NCBI RefSeq assembly: GCF_018139695.1
Contig: NZ_JAGSOG010000008.1
Location: 1-64,000 of the forward strand
From: Actinospica durhamensis
GTDB lineage: Bacteria > Actinomycetota > Actinomycetes > Streptomycetales > Catenulisporaceae
Length of the DNA stretch: 64,000 nucleotides
Reading direction: 5' to 3'
The translations under genes were made by a program, and so were the position numbers. Below the pieces are notes generated by a model, which worked only from the letters and a program-made list of their open reading frames with translations, was not told the origin of the DNA and made no database searches. Positions within the stretch are counted from its first letter, which is position 1. Each line of letters begins with the position of its first letter. Of this stretch, positions 45,741 through 54,530 are shown in pieces.

Positions 45741-48350
45741 CTACGTGGCGCTGTAGTAGCCGAACACGTCCCCGATGATCTCGACGGTGTTGTACCCGGT
45801 CCCGGTCTCGTTGTTGGTGATGGTGATCCCCTGGTCCGAGCCCGTCGTGGTGACCGCTACCTGGGCCATGTTGGACACCGTCTGGCCGGCCAGGTAGTTG
45901 ACGTTGGACACGTTCGGCGTGGCACCGCCGGCGGGTGCGGCGGTGAGGAAGCCGTTGCCCGTGCCCTCGAGAGCCGTCAGGTTCAGCACGTACGTGGTAC
46001 CCGGGCTCTCGGCAGGCAGGTTGACGCTCGCACCTGCCGAGACCGGAGAGAGGTAGCCCCGGGTGTCCAGCTCCCGGGTGGGGATCCCGGGTACGTACGC
46101 GGCCGAGCCCGACGCCTCGGTGTAGTAGCCGGTGACGTCCGCGATGAGGTCCGTGCTCCCGGTGGGCGAACCGTTGTAGAGGTCGATATTGCCGTTCGCG
46201 CCCACCGGCACGATCACCGTGTTCGAGATCGTCTGGCCCTTGAGGTAGTTCAGGTTCGAGGCGGCCGGCGTGGACGTGCCGTCCGGGAATACGGTGACGA
46301 AGCCGTTGGAGGTGGTGTCGACCGCGGTCACGTGCAGCGAGACGGCCGTGATCCCGGAGGACGGGAGAGCGCCGCCGTCGGCGTTCACGATCTGCAGCGC
46401 GATGGTGTCGAGCGGGCCGAGCGGCGCCTGGGGATCGCCGACGCCGTGCCGGGTGTCGAGGATCCGGGCCGGAGGCACGGCCTCGTAGCCGCTGGTGGAG
46501 TGGTCTTGTGAGAAGTAGCCGGTGACGTCGGCGATGACGTCGACGGCCGTGGTCGAGGTGATGCCGCTATCCGCGATGTCCACCCAGCCGTCGGCCCCGA
46601 CCGGGGCGATGACCTCGTTCGCCACCGCCGCGGTGGCGCCGTAGTTGACGTTGGAGACGCTGGGCGCGCTGACACCGTCGGCGTAGGCCCTGAGGAAGCC
46701 GGAGCCCGTGCCGTCCACGGCGGTCAGGTTCAGCGCGACCGCGGTGATCCCGGTCGGGATCGAGCCGGTGCCGGCGACCTTGAGCCGGATGACGGCGCCC
46801 GAGGTCACCGCTCCCTGGGTGGTGCCGACTCCGTGTCGGGTGTCCAGGATCCGGACCGGGCCGTACGGCGTGAAGTCCGAGCCGTTGGTGCCCAGGGTCG
46901 TCGAGAGCGACTCGGTGGCGCCGTCGGCCTCGGTGACCGTGGCCAGGATGGTGTAGTGCCCCGACTTCGCGTAGGTGTGCGTCACGTTCGGCGTCGTGCT
47001 CTGGGTGGTGGTGCCGTCACCCCAGCTGAACGAGTACCCCTGCGGGTTCACCGGCGGCTCGCTGTCCGAGACGGCCACGGTCAGCGCGTCCTGCGGCTGA
47101 AAGGACATGGAGCCGAGCACGGTCGAGTAGGCCTGGTACTGCACGGCGCCGCGGGTGCAGTAGTCGGGGCTCCCGGCGCCCGCGATGGCTGCGAACGCAT
47201 CGTACGTGCACTGATTCCCGAAGTAGTCGGTGCTCAGCATGCCCGGCGCGGACGAGTCGGCCGAGCCGATCGCGGGACTGTTGGCAGACGGGCTCGGGAT
47301 GGCGGTGAACTGCGGGTCGGCGACGAGATCGTGCGCGCCCTCGGTGGTGGCGGAAGCCAGCGCGGCGGCTGTGCTGTAGAAGGCTCCGTTCCACGCGTAG
47401 GGGTAGAAGACGCCGGATACGTTCGCCGACGGCCACAGCAGGTTGTAGTCGGCGGTGACCGGCGCCTGAGCGGAGTCGGACACGGAGAGCATGCCGGTCG
47501 CCGGGGTCCCGGTCACGCAGTCGCCCGCGCCGCCGACCGTCAGGATGTTGTTCTCGACGACGGATCCGCCCGACGCCCCGCTCACGCCGACGGCGGTGCC
47601 GCAGGCCGAACCCGTGCTGACGGTGTTGCTCACGACGTCCGTGCCGGTGGCGCCGACTACCGAGATCAGGGGCGCGTACGAGGTGGCGAGGGTGCTCGAG
47701 ATGTTCTGGATGAAGTTCGTCGTGATCACGTCACCCGAAGCGCCCGCGTCGACCTGGATCACCGGCGCGGTCGTGGGGCCGGAGACTATCAGCTCACTGC
47801 GGCTGACGGTCACCGCCGAAGACGACGCGGCGAGTTCGACGAGGGGAGCGGCGTCCGTCTGCCCGGCCGAGCCCGCGCGGCCTCGGATCTTGTCGAGCGT
47901 CACGTGCGAGGAGCCGGAGACGGAGACCGCGGTCCCCAGCGTACTCGTGATCTGGAAGCCCGAGATCGTGACGTACGAGGCGCCGTCCACGGCGATCACG
48001 GGCACGGTGTCGGCCGAGCCCGCCGCCACGCCGACCGACGTGGTGGACGTGATCGAACCCTCGATGGTGATCGGATCCGTGGCGGTACCGGTGTTGGAGA
48101 TCGTCACGGGAGCGTACAGAACGCTGCCCGAGACCTCGACCGTGTCTCCGGCCACCGCCGCGTTCACGCCGTTCTGCAGAGTGCAGAACGGAACCGCGCC
48201 GGTGCCCGTACCCGAGTCGCTGCAAGCCGTCGACGAACCGTCGACGTAGATGATGGTGGAACTCGTCGAGTCGGCAGAGGCGATGGCCGGGGCCATGCCC
48301 ACTGTCGAGACGACGAGGACAGCGCAGAGCGCTGTGCGGCGCGTGCGCAC
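45741..48350 (-). CDS. Secreted beta-helix/PKD protein with three RILDTR repeats (paralog F)
   Basis: 869 residues from the GTG at 48350, with GGGGAGG five bases upstream. The signal peptide ends near 'APAIASADS'. A parallel beta-helix-like region (about 30-395) opens with 'YVDGSSTACSDSGTGTGAVP' and closes with 'AGAGSPDYCTRGAVQYQ', almost the same words as paralog A. The PKD-like domain spans about 405-490 ('FSWGDGTTTQSTTPNVTHTY'). Repeats start near 497 ('YGPVRILDTRHGVGTTQG'), 626 ('ARILDTRHGVGDPQAPLGP') and 756 ('TRELDTRGYLSPV'), ending DVFGYYSAT. It converges with paralog E, so two family members sit back to back. Confidence 0.87.
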   Translation of the reverse strand: MRTRRTALCAVLVVSTVGMAPAIASADSTSSTIIYVDGSSTACSDSGTGTGAVPFCTLQNGVNAAVAGDTVEVSGSVLYAPVTISNTGTATDPITIEGSITSTTSVGVAAGSADTVPVIAVDGASYVTISGFQITSTLGTAVSVSGSSHVTLDKIRGRAGSAGQTDAAPLVELAASSSAVTVSRSELIVSGPTTAPVIQVDAGASGDVITTNFIQNISSTLATSYAPLISVVGATGTDVVSNTVSTGSACGTAVGVSGASGGSVVENNILTVGGAGDCVTGTPATGMLSVSDSAQAPVTADYNLLWPSANVSGVFYPYAWNGAFYSTAAALASATTEGAHDLVADPQFTAIPSPSANSPAIGSADSSAPGMLSTDYFGNQCTYDAFAAIAGAGSPDYCTRGAVQYQAYSTVLGSMSFQPQDALTVAVSDSEPPVNPQGYSFSWGDGTTTQSTTPNVTHTYAKSGHYTILATVTEADGATESLSTTLGTNGSDFTPYGPVRILDTRHGVGTTQGAVTSGAVIRLKVAGTGSIPTGITAVALNLTAVDGTGSGFLRAYADGVSAPSVSNVNYGATAAVANEVIAPVGADGWVDIADSGITSTTAVDVIADVTGYFSQDHSTSGYEAVPPARILDTRHGVGDPQAPLGPLDTIALQIVNADGGALPSSGITAVSLHVTAVDTTSNGFVTVFPDGTSTPAASNLNYLKGQTISNTVIVPVGANGNIDLYNGSPTGSTDLIADVTGYYTEASGSAAYVPGIPTRELDTRGYLSPVSAGASVNLPAESPGTTYVLNLTALEGTGNGFLTAAPAGGATPNVSNVNYLAGQTVSNMAQVAVTTTGSDQGITITNNETGTGYNTVEIIGDVFGYYSAT

Positions 48351-48472
48351 CGATGCCTCCCCATTTCGATTGTCTTCCCGCGTCCGCGCGCCGGCGATGC
48401 GGCCGCGGCGGACGCCGTCGACTCTACCCGTTTGTTAGTACCCTGCTATCAACGGTTCCGCCACAGTCCGGA

Positions 48473-49489
48473 TCACAGCCGCGCGCGCATGCTTTCGCAG
48501 ACCCCGTGGACGTCGGCGAACCGGTGGGTGCCGTCGGCGCCGCGCACGGTGCCGGTGTAGCGGCCGAACATCTGGAAGTAGTCGATGGCGAAGACCCCGA
48601 GCTGGTGCTTGACCTGCTTGCGGCCTTCGGGGGTGAAGGCCGCATCGAGGCGGCCGTCGGCGGAGCGCATGTGCCAGGGGGCGTTCGGATCGGCGGGGTC
48701 GGCCGGTTCGAAGGTGATGTCGGCGAGGGGCTCGCAGGCCTGCGGCGTCCAGACGCAGGACTCCTCGGGCTCGCCGGGGACCTCGGGCCGGTCGACGAAG
48801 TTCGCGCCGATCAGGCCGGCCGGGGTGCGCAGCGCGAAGGTGCCCCACAGCCAGTTCGTCCGGTAGGGCAGCAGCGAGCGGTGCTCGTCGAGGACGGCGA
48901 GGTCGCGCTCGGCGTCGAACAGGAGCTTCTTGTCGCCGACCCGCAGCACGCCGCTGACCGGGAACAGCGCCTTGTGCGTGTACATGCGGGCGCGGCGGCC
49001 GGGCAGGCGGGAGCTGACCGAGAGCGGCGGGCCGGCGTGCGCGGCGTCGAGGCGCAGTTCGCCGGCGATGGCCGGGGCGGTCGGGGTGGCCGCGACGTCG
49101 AAGGTCAGCCGGTGTTCGCCGTCGGTGTCGGCGAACTCGTACGCGATCGAGTAGCCGCCGCGCCGGGCCGTGTACGTGCTGCCGAACAGCGCCGCGGGCA
49201 TGGACAGGGAGCCGCTGCGCATGGTGACGGCGTGCTGGTGCAGCACGTGCGCGGCCCGGTCGTACGCGTAGATCTCCGAGCTGGCCAGGTAGTGCGCGTC
49301 CTGGATGATGAGCGAGGAGTACCAGTCGGGGTGCAGCAGGGTGAAGCCGATCCACTCCTTGAGCCTGAGCCCGCGCAGGCGCCGGGAGAACCCGGTGAAC
49401 TCGTCGAGCGGGTTGACGACCGAGGGCCGGGCCTCGAGGCGACCGTAGCGCCGGGCCCAGCCCTCGACGAGGCTGTTCGGATTCGACAT
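48473..49489 (-). CDS. DUF2804-family protein
   Basis: 338 residues from the ATG at 49489. Conserved features of DUF2804 are visible: 'GFSRRLRGLRLKEWIGFTLL', 'LHPDWYSSLIIQDAHYLASS' (substrate-protein-like start), 'YTHKALFPVSGVLRVGDKKL', 'DEHRSLLPYRTNWLWGTFAL' and 'FQMFGRYTGTVRGADG'. The fold is all-beta, related to lipocalin-like AttH/CrtC proteins. No activity is established. No Shine-Dalgarno is seen before the ATG, so the message may be leaderless. There is no signal peptide. Confidence 0.8.
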   Translation of the reverse strand: MSNPNSLVEGWARRYGRLEARPSVVNPLDEFTGFSRRLRGLRLKEWIGFTLLHPDWYSSLIIQDAHYLASSEIYAYDRAAHVLHQHAVTMRSGSLSMPAALFGSTYTARRGGYSIAYEFADTDGEHRLTFDVAATPTAPAIAGELRLDAAHAGPPLSVSSRLPGRRARMYTHKALFPVSGVLRVGDKKLLFDAERDLAVLDEHRSLLPYRTNWLWGTFALRTPAGLIGANFVDRPEVPGEPEESCVWTPQACEPLADITFEPADPADPNAPWHMRSADGRLDAAFTPEGRKQVKHQLGVFAIDYFQMFGRYTGTVRGADGTHRFADVHGVCESMRARL

Positions 49490-49593
49490 GGCAGGGAACG
49501 TAGTGATCGGGTCGGGGTAAGTCAACGGGTGAGGAGACTTCGACGCCTCACCCGTCGACGTACCCCGGGCCGGTACCCCTACCCGGGCCCGGA

Positions 49594-50187
49594 TCAGTTG
49601 CCGGGCTGGGCGACGGTCGCGTCGAGCTCCGGGACGTTCACGTACAGCTTGATCGGCTCCGAGGAGACCACGAACGGCTGGTCGGTCTCCACCAGCGTGC
49701 CGGTGGAGGTGAAGAAGAAGACCCCGTACTGCCCGCCCTCCTCCGGACCGTAGGAGCCGTCGTCGCCGATCGCGTCGAGCACGCAGCCGTCGGCACTGCC
49801 GCAGTTCGTGGTGATCTGGGTGGCGGTCATCTGGGACTCGGTCGAGGAGACCTTGCCCTTGATGACGTAGTAGCCGATCGGCGTCGGGGAGCCCCAGGCG
49901 AAGATGTAGACGTAGTTGGTGTCCCCGGCCGAGTTGTACAGCTTCAGCCGGGCCGCGAGATTCTCCCGTTCGAGCGGATCGGAGGGCGCCGCGGCGGTGT
50001 AGGGATACGGGACCGCCTGGTTGAACTCCTTGTACGTGGTCTGCGATATCACGTTGCCGCCGGAGACCTGGTTGCCGGACGAGCCCGTGCACGCGGCGAG
50101 CGTGGCCAGGCCGAGCACGGCGACCAGGGTGGCGAGGATCAGGACGCGGATACGGTGGTGGCGGGCGCGGACCTGGGTGGGCTTCAT
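49594..50187 (-). CDS. Lipoprotein of unknown function
   Basis: 197 residues. Basic N-terminus ('RARHHRIR'), hydrophobic helix 'VLILATLVAVLGLATLAAC' with lipobox LAAC and a mature N-terminus 'CTGSSGNQVSGGNVIS'. The body has 'ENLAARLKLYNSAGDTNYVY', 'FAWGSPTPIGYYVIKGKVSS' and one cysteine pair ('TNCGSADGCVLD'). It overlaps the preceding gene by ATGA (50184-50187), so the two are a unit. A pattern of this kind occurs in actinophage-like and integrative-element lipoproteins, but I cannot name a family. Confidence 0.75.
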   Translation of the reverse strand: MKPTQVRARHHRIRVLILATLVAVLGLATLAACTGSSGNQVSGGNVISQTTYKEFNQAVPYPYTAAAPSDPLERENLAARLKLYNSAGDTNYVYIFAWGSPTPIGYYVIKGKVSSTESQMTATQITTNCGSADGCVLDAIGDDGSYGPEEGGQYGVFFFTSTGTLVETDQPFVVSSEPIKLYVNVPELDATVAQPGN

Positions 50188-50639
50188 GACTTGGAGACCT
50201 CGCAGACGGTGGTGGGATAGGCGGAGGGCAGGCCGCTGGGCAGCAGTCCGGAGGCCAGGATGTTGCGGACGTCGGCGTTGTACGCGGCGACGTCGGTCAG
50301 GCAGTTGAGCTCGAGGCCCTGCAGGTCGATCTTGTCCTGCTGGGTGGTCACGTTCGCGGCGAGCACCTGGATCTTCTGCTGGTCGGAGAGCACGGTGGCC
50401 TGGTCGCCGAGCAGCTTCGTGTTCTGCGCCACCTGGTTCTGGCCGGAGTTGTGCTGCCGGGTGACCGACGCGTCGCCGCGCACGCCGGAACTCGAGGTCC
50501 ACAGCCAGATCCCGACCGCGGTCACCGCGGCGATCAGGACCAGCGCGGCGATCAGGACCGGAACGGTCAGCGCGAATCCGCGGCCGGTCGCGCGGTAGCC
50601 CTCGCGCAGGGATTTTCGATTGGAGCCGGAGGGGGGCAT
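50184..50639 (-). CDS. Single-pass membrane protein coupled to a lipoprotein
   Basis: 151 residues. One N-terminal transmembrane helix ('FALTVPVLIAALVLIAAVTA', about 23-45) with basic residues before it, then an extracytoplasmic helical region ('NQVAQNTKLLGDQATVLSDQ', 'QKIQVLAANVTTQQDKIDLQ') that looks like a coiled coil, and two cysteines near the end ('ELNCLTD', 'TVCEVSKS'). ATGA overlap with the next gene implies a complex between the two at the membrane surface. No known family recognised. Confidence 0.72.
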   Translation of the reverse strand: MPPSGSNRKSLREGYRATGRGFALTVPVLIAALVLIAAVTAVGIWLWTSSSGVRGDASVTRQHNSGQNQVAQNTKLLGDQATVLSDQQKIQVLAANVTTQQDKIDLQGLELNCLTDVAAYNADVRNILASGLLPSGLPSAYPTTVCEVSKS

Positions 50640-50977
50640 GTGTCTCTCCCGACGTGTGGAAGGCCGTCAACAGGGATGAATGAGGAGCAATCGCGGAACT
50701 GAGGGCACGCCGAGGTCACGGGCGGCGACATCGCCGGCCCGCTCGGGAGCGTGCGGAGAAGGGGTGCGGGTGAGTCGGGAGGGCCGGCGGGCGTCGCCGG
50801 ATCCGGGGGCATCCTCGCCGTGTCGGATCCGGCGGCGTCCTTGCGCCGATCGCGTGGTGCTCAACCGCCGGGCATGTGCGGGAGCGGGTGCGCGACGCGA
50901 GGGACGTTCAGCGTGTCGGGAGCGCCCAGGATGACCCGGACGTTCGGGGCGCTGCGTTCCGCGTCGCGCCCCGCCTT
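50640..50977. other. Intergenic region, nothing recognised
   Basis: 338 bases between the SPFH gene's end and the membrane-protein gene. No coding frame or strong hairpin is apparent. It may contain the promoter of the two-gene envelope unit. Confidence 0.35.
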
Positions 50978-52453
50978 CTATCCGGCCTGGATCGTCACCT
51001 GCTGCGTCGGCCGGTGGTTGTCCTTCGCCGCGGAGTCCGCGGTGGGCGTGGCCGCGTCCTGGCGCATCGAGGCGAGCAGGTTGCGGGCCAGGCCGAGGCC
51101 GGTGCCGCCCATCGTCAGGGCCTTGGCCAGCATGTCGTCGACGCCCTCGGCGCCGTTGAGCACGACCATGTGGTCCACCCCGGCGAAGGCCTGGGCGCCG
51201 GCCCTGACGATCTCCGGCCAGCTCTCGGCCAGCTGCTGGGCGATGACCGCTTCCTGGTTCTCGGCCAACGCCGCGGCGCGGGCCTTGATCGACTCGGCCT
51301 CGGCCAGGCCGAGGGCGCGCGCGGACTCGGCCTGGGCTAGGCCCCGCGCCTTGGCCGCGGCGGCCTCGGCCTCACCGGTGGCCCGGGTGGCCTCGGCGTT
51401 CGCCAGACCGCGGGCCCGGGTGGAGGCGGCCTCGGCTTCGGCCGCGGCCCTCACCCGCATCGCGTCGGCGCTCGCCCGCAGCTCGGTCTCCTTGGCCTCG
51501 GCCTCGGCCTCGTGCACCTTCGACTCGCGCTGTGCCCGGGCGAGGGTGACGGTCTTGTACGCCTCGGCGTCGGCCGGCTTGCGCACGTCGACCTGGAGCT
51601 GCTGCTCGCGCTTGTTCGCCTCGAGCTCGGCGACCCTGGTCTCCTGGACCACGACCTCCTGGTGCGCGGCGGCCGCGGCCAGCGGTCCGGCCGCCTTGGA
51701 GCGGGCCTGCGCCTGGTCCACCTCGGCCTGGTATCCGGCCTGCTGGATGTTGGCGTTGCGGATCGCCTCGGCCTTGCGCGCGTTCGCCTCGGCCTCGGCC
51801 TCGGTGGCCACCCGCTCGGCGTCGGCCTGGGCGATGCGCGCGTCCCGCTGGACCGCGGCGGTGTGCGGAGCGGCCAGCGCCTTGATGTAGCCGGTCGGGT
51901 CCTCGATCTCCTGGATCTGCAGGGAGTCGATGGTCAACCCCAGCTTCTCCATCTCGTGTCCGCTGGTGGCGCGGGTCTGCTCGGTCAGCCGCTCCCGGTC
52001 GCGGATCATCTCCTCCACGGTCAGGCTGCCCACGATCGAGCGCAGGTGTCCGGCCAGGATGTTGTGCACGCGGGTGTTCATGTTCGCCTGCTGGTCCAGG
52101 AACCGCCGCGCCGCGTTGGCGATCGACACCCGGTCGTCGCCCACCTTGAAGATCACCACGCCCTTGACGTGCACCGGGATGCCCTGGGCGGTGACGCAGT
52201 CCACGGCCAGATCCGCTTCGTTGAGGTCCAGCGAGAGCTTGCGCACGGCCTGCACCCCGGGCAGCACGAGGGTGCCGCGTCCGGTGACGATCCGGAAGCC
52301 CATCCCGTCTTCCACGCCGTCGACGCGGTGCTTCGCGCCCGAGATCAGCAGCGCCTGGTTGGGCTCGGCCACGCGCCAAGCCGCCTTGAACGCGACGACG
52401 AAGACCAGAACAGCGGCCGCCGCGATTACCCCGATCATCAGTGCCAGAGGCAC
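50978..52453 (-). CDS. Flotillin-like SPFH protein
   Basis: 491 residues. An N-terminal helix ('LMIGVIAAAAVLVFVVAF') inserts into the membrane, followed by the SPFH domain ('VAEPNQALLISGAKHRVDGV', 'GFRIVTGRGTLVLPGVQAVR', 'VKGVVIFKVGDDRVSIANAA') and a long A/E-rich coiled coil (about 190-400) with repeated 'EAEA.AKARGLA' units, the hallmark of flotillins. The C-terminus ('WPEIVRAGAQAFAGVDHMVV') is the oligomerisation region. Bacterial flotillins organise membrane microdomains. The NfeD-like gene just upstream on the same strand is the usual partner. Confidence 0.93.
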   Translation of the reverse strand: MPLALMIGVIAAAAVLVFVVAFKAAWRVAEPNQALLISGAKHRVDGVEDGMGFRIVTGRGTLVLPGVQAVRKLSLDLNEADLAVDCVTAQGIPVHVKGVVIFKVGDDRVSIANAARRFLDQQANMNTRVHNILAGHLRSIVGSLTVEEMIRDRERLTEQTRATSGHEMEKLGLTIDSLQIQEIEDPTGYIKALAAPHTAAVQRDARIAQADAERVATEAEAEANARKAEAIRNANIQQAGYQAEVDQAQARSKAAGPLAAAAAHQEVVVQETRVAELEANKREQQLQVDVRKPADAEAYKTVTLARAQRESKVHEAEAEAKETELRASADAMRVRAAAEAEAASTRARGLANAEATRATGEAEAAAAKARGLAQAESARALGLAEAESIKARAAALAENQEAVIAQQLAESWPEIVRAGAQAFAGVDHMVVLNGAEGVDDMLAKALTMGGTGLGLARNLLASMRQDAATPTADSAAKDNHRPTQQVTIQAG

Positions 52454-52578
52454 TTGAGGTCACTTCCCCCTGCATGTGAATGGAAACTGCGGCCCGATGC
52501 CGCGAGCCCCGACCACTGGTGTACTCCTGTCCGCGCCCGTACGCGAGCGGCGAGAAAGTGTGCTGCGTCACACTCCTG

Positions 52579-52839
52579 TCAGAGGGCTGAAACGTAGACG
52601 GTACGCGGCGCGTGATAGTCCATCACCACCACGATCGTGCCGGGCGCGATCCGCTCCTCGGGGTCCGCCGCGTACGCCATGAAGGCCTCCGCGCCCCCGC
52701 GCACCCGCACCATGACCTCGCCCACCAGACCCGGCCCGATCCGCCCGGTCACCCGCCCCTGCATCCCGACCATCGACGACCTCCGACGCGTCGCGGCGGG
52801 CTCCTCGGGGGCCGCCGCACGAGTGCTGACAGGCGTCAT
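52579..52839 (-). CDS. Small NfeD-like OB-fold protein
   Basis: 86 residues from the ATG at 52839 (a second ATG at 52773 is possible). The conserved part 'MVGMQGRVTGRIGPGLVGEV', 'MVRVRGGAEAFMAYAADPEE', 'RIAPGTIVVVMDYHAPRTVY' matches the C-terminal OB-fold of NfeD proteins: 'G..G.v...l.p.G.v.v.g..w.A......i..G..V.V'. The membrane helices of full NfeD are absent, giving a soluble stand-alone domain. It precedes the SPFH gene by 125 bases on the same strand. NfeD-SPFH pairs are a known functional unit. Confidence 0.75.
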   Translation of the reverse strand: MTPVSTRAAAPEEPAATRRRSSMVGMQGRVTGRIGPGLVGEVMVRVRGGAEAFMAYAADPEERIAPGTIVVVMDYHAPRTVYVSAL

Positions 52840-52956
52840 TACACACCCGCCGGGCGCGGCTCGCGGAGTGAGACGGGCGGTTTCCGGGCCCGGTGACGCG
52901 CTAGGGTCGGCTTGAGGTGCCGTGATCCGCACCGCGCCGCCGAGGAGCAAGAGACG

Positions 52957-53331
52957 ATGAGCGAGCAGAACGAGCCGAGCGAGGACGGCCGGCCCGGCGT
53001 CGGGCACGAGCGGCAGGCGCCGCAGGACGTGGCCCGGCAGCTGCGGCTGCTGCGGGACAGCATCGACAACCTCGACGCGGCGCTGGTGTTCGTGCTCGCC
53101 GAGCGGTTCAAGTGCACGCAGAAGGTGGGCCGGCTCAAGGCCGAGCACGAACTGCCCCCGGCCGACCCGGAGCGGGAGGCGCAGCAGATCAGGAGGCTGC
53201 GTCGGCTGGCGGAGGAGTCGCAGCTCGAGCCGCAGTTCGCCGAGAAGTTCCTGAACTTCATCGTCGAAGAGGTCGTGCGTCACCACAAGCTGATCGCGGC
53301 CGGGGCCTCGCCGACCGCCGAATCGGACTGA
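52957..53331 (+). CDS. Chorismate mutase, AroQ type
   Basis: 124 residues. After a hydrophilic N-terminal extension of about 25 residues, 'QLRLLRDSIDNLDAALVFVL', 'AERFKCTQKVGRLKAEHELP', 'PADPEREAQQIRRLRRLAEE' and 'FAEKFLNFIVEEVVRHHK' give the three helices of AroQ mutases with the substrate-binding Arg, Lys (TQKVGRLK) and Arg residues. It converts chorismate to prephenate for Phe/Tyr synthesis in the cytosol. It has no regulatory domain and no signal peptide. It is monocistronic and divergent from the NfeD/SPFH genes. Confidence 0.92.
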   Translation: MSEQNEPSEDGRPGVGHERQAPQDVARQLRLLRDSIDNLDAALVFVLAERFKCTQKVGRLKAEHELPPADPEREAQQIRRLRRLAEESQLEPQFAEKFLNFIVEEVVRHHKLIAAGASPTAESD

Positions 53332-53459
53332 TCCGCGCCCGCCGAGGGCCGAGCGCAGGCCGATCCCGGGCCGATTCCCGCGTTGTTCGAGGCCGAATTC
53401 GGCAATCGTCGGCCGCGATATCACACAACCATTCCATTGCCGTACCCCGGACTGGCATC

Positions 53460-53987
53460 ATGCGAGCCATGGCTTACCAGTTGCGCGGGGTGATCGGCCG
53501 GATATCGGCCGCGCAAGGCGTGGCGAATGCGCTCGGGTCCGCCGCGGTGGCGGTACCGCTCGAGCAGGGATTCGCACTGGTTCCGTACACCGCCGCCGTG
53601 TACGACGCCTTCGTGGCGGGGCGGGTATCGGAACGTATCAAGCCGTTCTGGTGGCTCGGCGAGTCGCTCGCCGAGCTGTGCGCGCAGGCGTCGAAGGACT
53701 GGCCGCTGGTGTACGTGGAGGCGGAGTACTTCGGCGGCGCCGGGGACCAGAAGGCGGTGCTGTGGGAGGCCGGCCAGGTCGCGCTCGGGCCGGTGACGAC
53801 CGGGCGCCTGTCGGCCAGCGGGCGGGCACCGGGCAGCACGGCGATCTCGCAGGCCCTGGCCGGGTTGGGGGTGGTGGAGACGAGTGCGGAGCGCGACGAG
53901 TTCCTGGTGCTCGGGCTCGACCGCTTCCGGCACTGGGAGGACTGGGGCGGGCGGCGGTCCGAGGCCTCCGGGGACGCGGCGGACTGA
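53460..53987 (+). CDS. Conserved hypothetical protein
   Basis: 175 residues from the ATG at 53460 (a second ATG at 53469 also fits). Soluble, no signal or membrane segment. Visible features: 'YQLRGVIGRISAAQGVANAL', 'AVAVPLEQGFALVPYTAAVY', 'WWLGESLAELCAQASKDWPL', 'VYVEAEYFGGAGDQKAVLWE', 'RAPGSTAISQALAGLGV' and 'DEFLVLGLDRFRHWEDWGGR'. The last parts look like immunity- or barrel-type conserved actinobacterial proteins, but I do not recognise a family. Coding character is strong throughout. Confidence 0.7.
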   Translation: MRAMAYQLRGVIGRISAAQGVANALGSAAVAVPLEQGFALVPYTAAVYDAFVAGRVSERIKPFWWLGESLAELCAQASKDWPLVYVEAEYFGGAGDQKAVLWEAGQVALGPVTTGRLSASGRAPGSTAISQALAGLGVVETSAERDEFLVLGLDRFRHWEDWGGRRSEASGDAAD

Positions 53988-54160
53988 CCCGGCCGCAGCA
54001 CGCTCCGCCGAACGAGTGAGGCGCCTGACCAGCGCGTTCTCCAAAAAATACGACAAAAGGTGCATAGGGGGTAACGCTGAGCTAGCGTGGCCGGTGTCGG
54101 GGGAGCCGTGCATCCGCGCGGCCCGCAGACTCTCCATCACCGTGAAGGATGTGAATCCCT

Positions 54161-54388
54161 ATGCCCGATCTCGACGAGGCGAAGAACAGGGCCGAGCAAG
54201 CCGCGCAGCAGGCGCAGGACCAGGACGGTGACAAGTCCCAGTCCATGAAGGACAAGGCCTCCGGAGCAATGGATCAGGCCAAGAAGAAGATGGACAGCAA
54301 CGCGGACGGCAAGGTCGACGCCGAGGATATGAAGAAGATGGGCGAAGACGCCGTCAATAAGGTCAAGGGCCTGTTCAAGAAGAGCTGA
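54161..54388 (+). CDS. Small charged protein with one EF-hand loop
   Basis: 75 residues, no signal peptide, nearly all helix-forming and highly charged. 'DEAKNRAEQAAQQAQDQDGD' and 'KDKASGAMDQAKKKM' are amphipathic. Residues about 49-60, DSNADGKVDAED, fit the EF-hand calcium loop: ligands at loop positions 1 (D), 3 (N), 5 (D) and 12 (D), Gly at 6 and a hydrophobic at 8. The following 'MKKMGEDAVNKVKGLFKKS' is a helix. A single loop suggests dimerisation or a Ca-dependent switch. The gene is alone, with a 17-bp terminator 52 bases downstream. Calcium binding is inferred. Confidence 0.72.
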   Translation: MPDLDEAKNRAEQAAQQAQDQDGDKSQSMKDKASGAMDQAKKKMDSNADGKVDAEDMKKMGEDAVNKVKGLFKKS

Positions 54389-54439
54389 GCGCATATCAGC
54401 GCGGGCGGAACCTACCGCTGCGCGGTATCGCTACCCGGG

Positions 54440-54477
54440 CCGATCCCGGCCGACGTGAGAACGTCGGCCGGGATCGG
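54440..54477. terminator. Perfect 17-bp bidirectional terminator
   Basis: CCGATCCCGGCCGACGT (54440-54456) pairs exactly with 54461-54477 around loop GAGA. It separates the convergent EF-hand gene and the beta-glucosidase at the end of the transporter operon. Confidence 0.9.
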
Positions 54478-54530
54478 TGTGTCCGGCGCCGGGGACGCGG
54501 TGCGGCGCGTGGCCCGGCGCCGGAGGCGGC

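Noticed and set aside
54020-54160. Promoter call upstream of the EF-hand gene
   Set aside because: The region is locally AT-rich and has GGTAAC and TAGCGT-like words, but spacing and consensus are not convincing enough to name a sigma factor.
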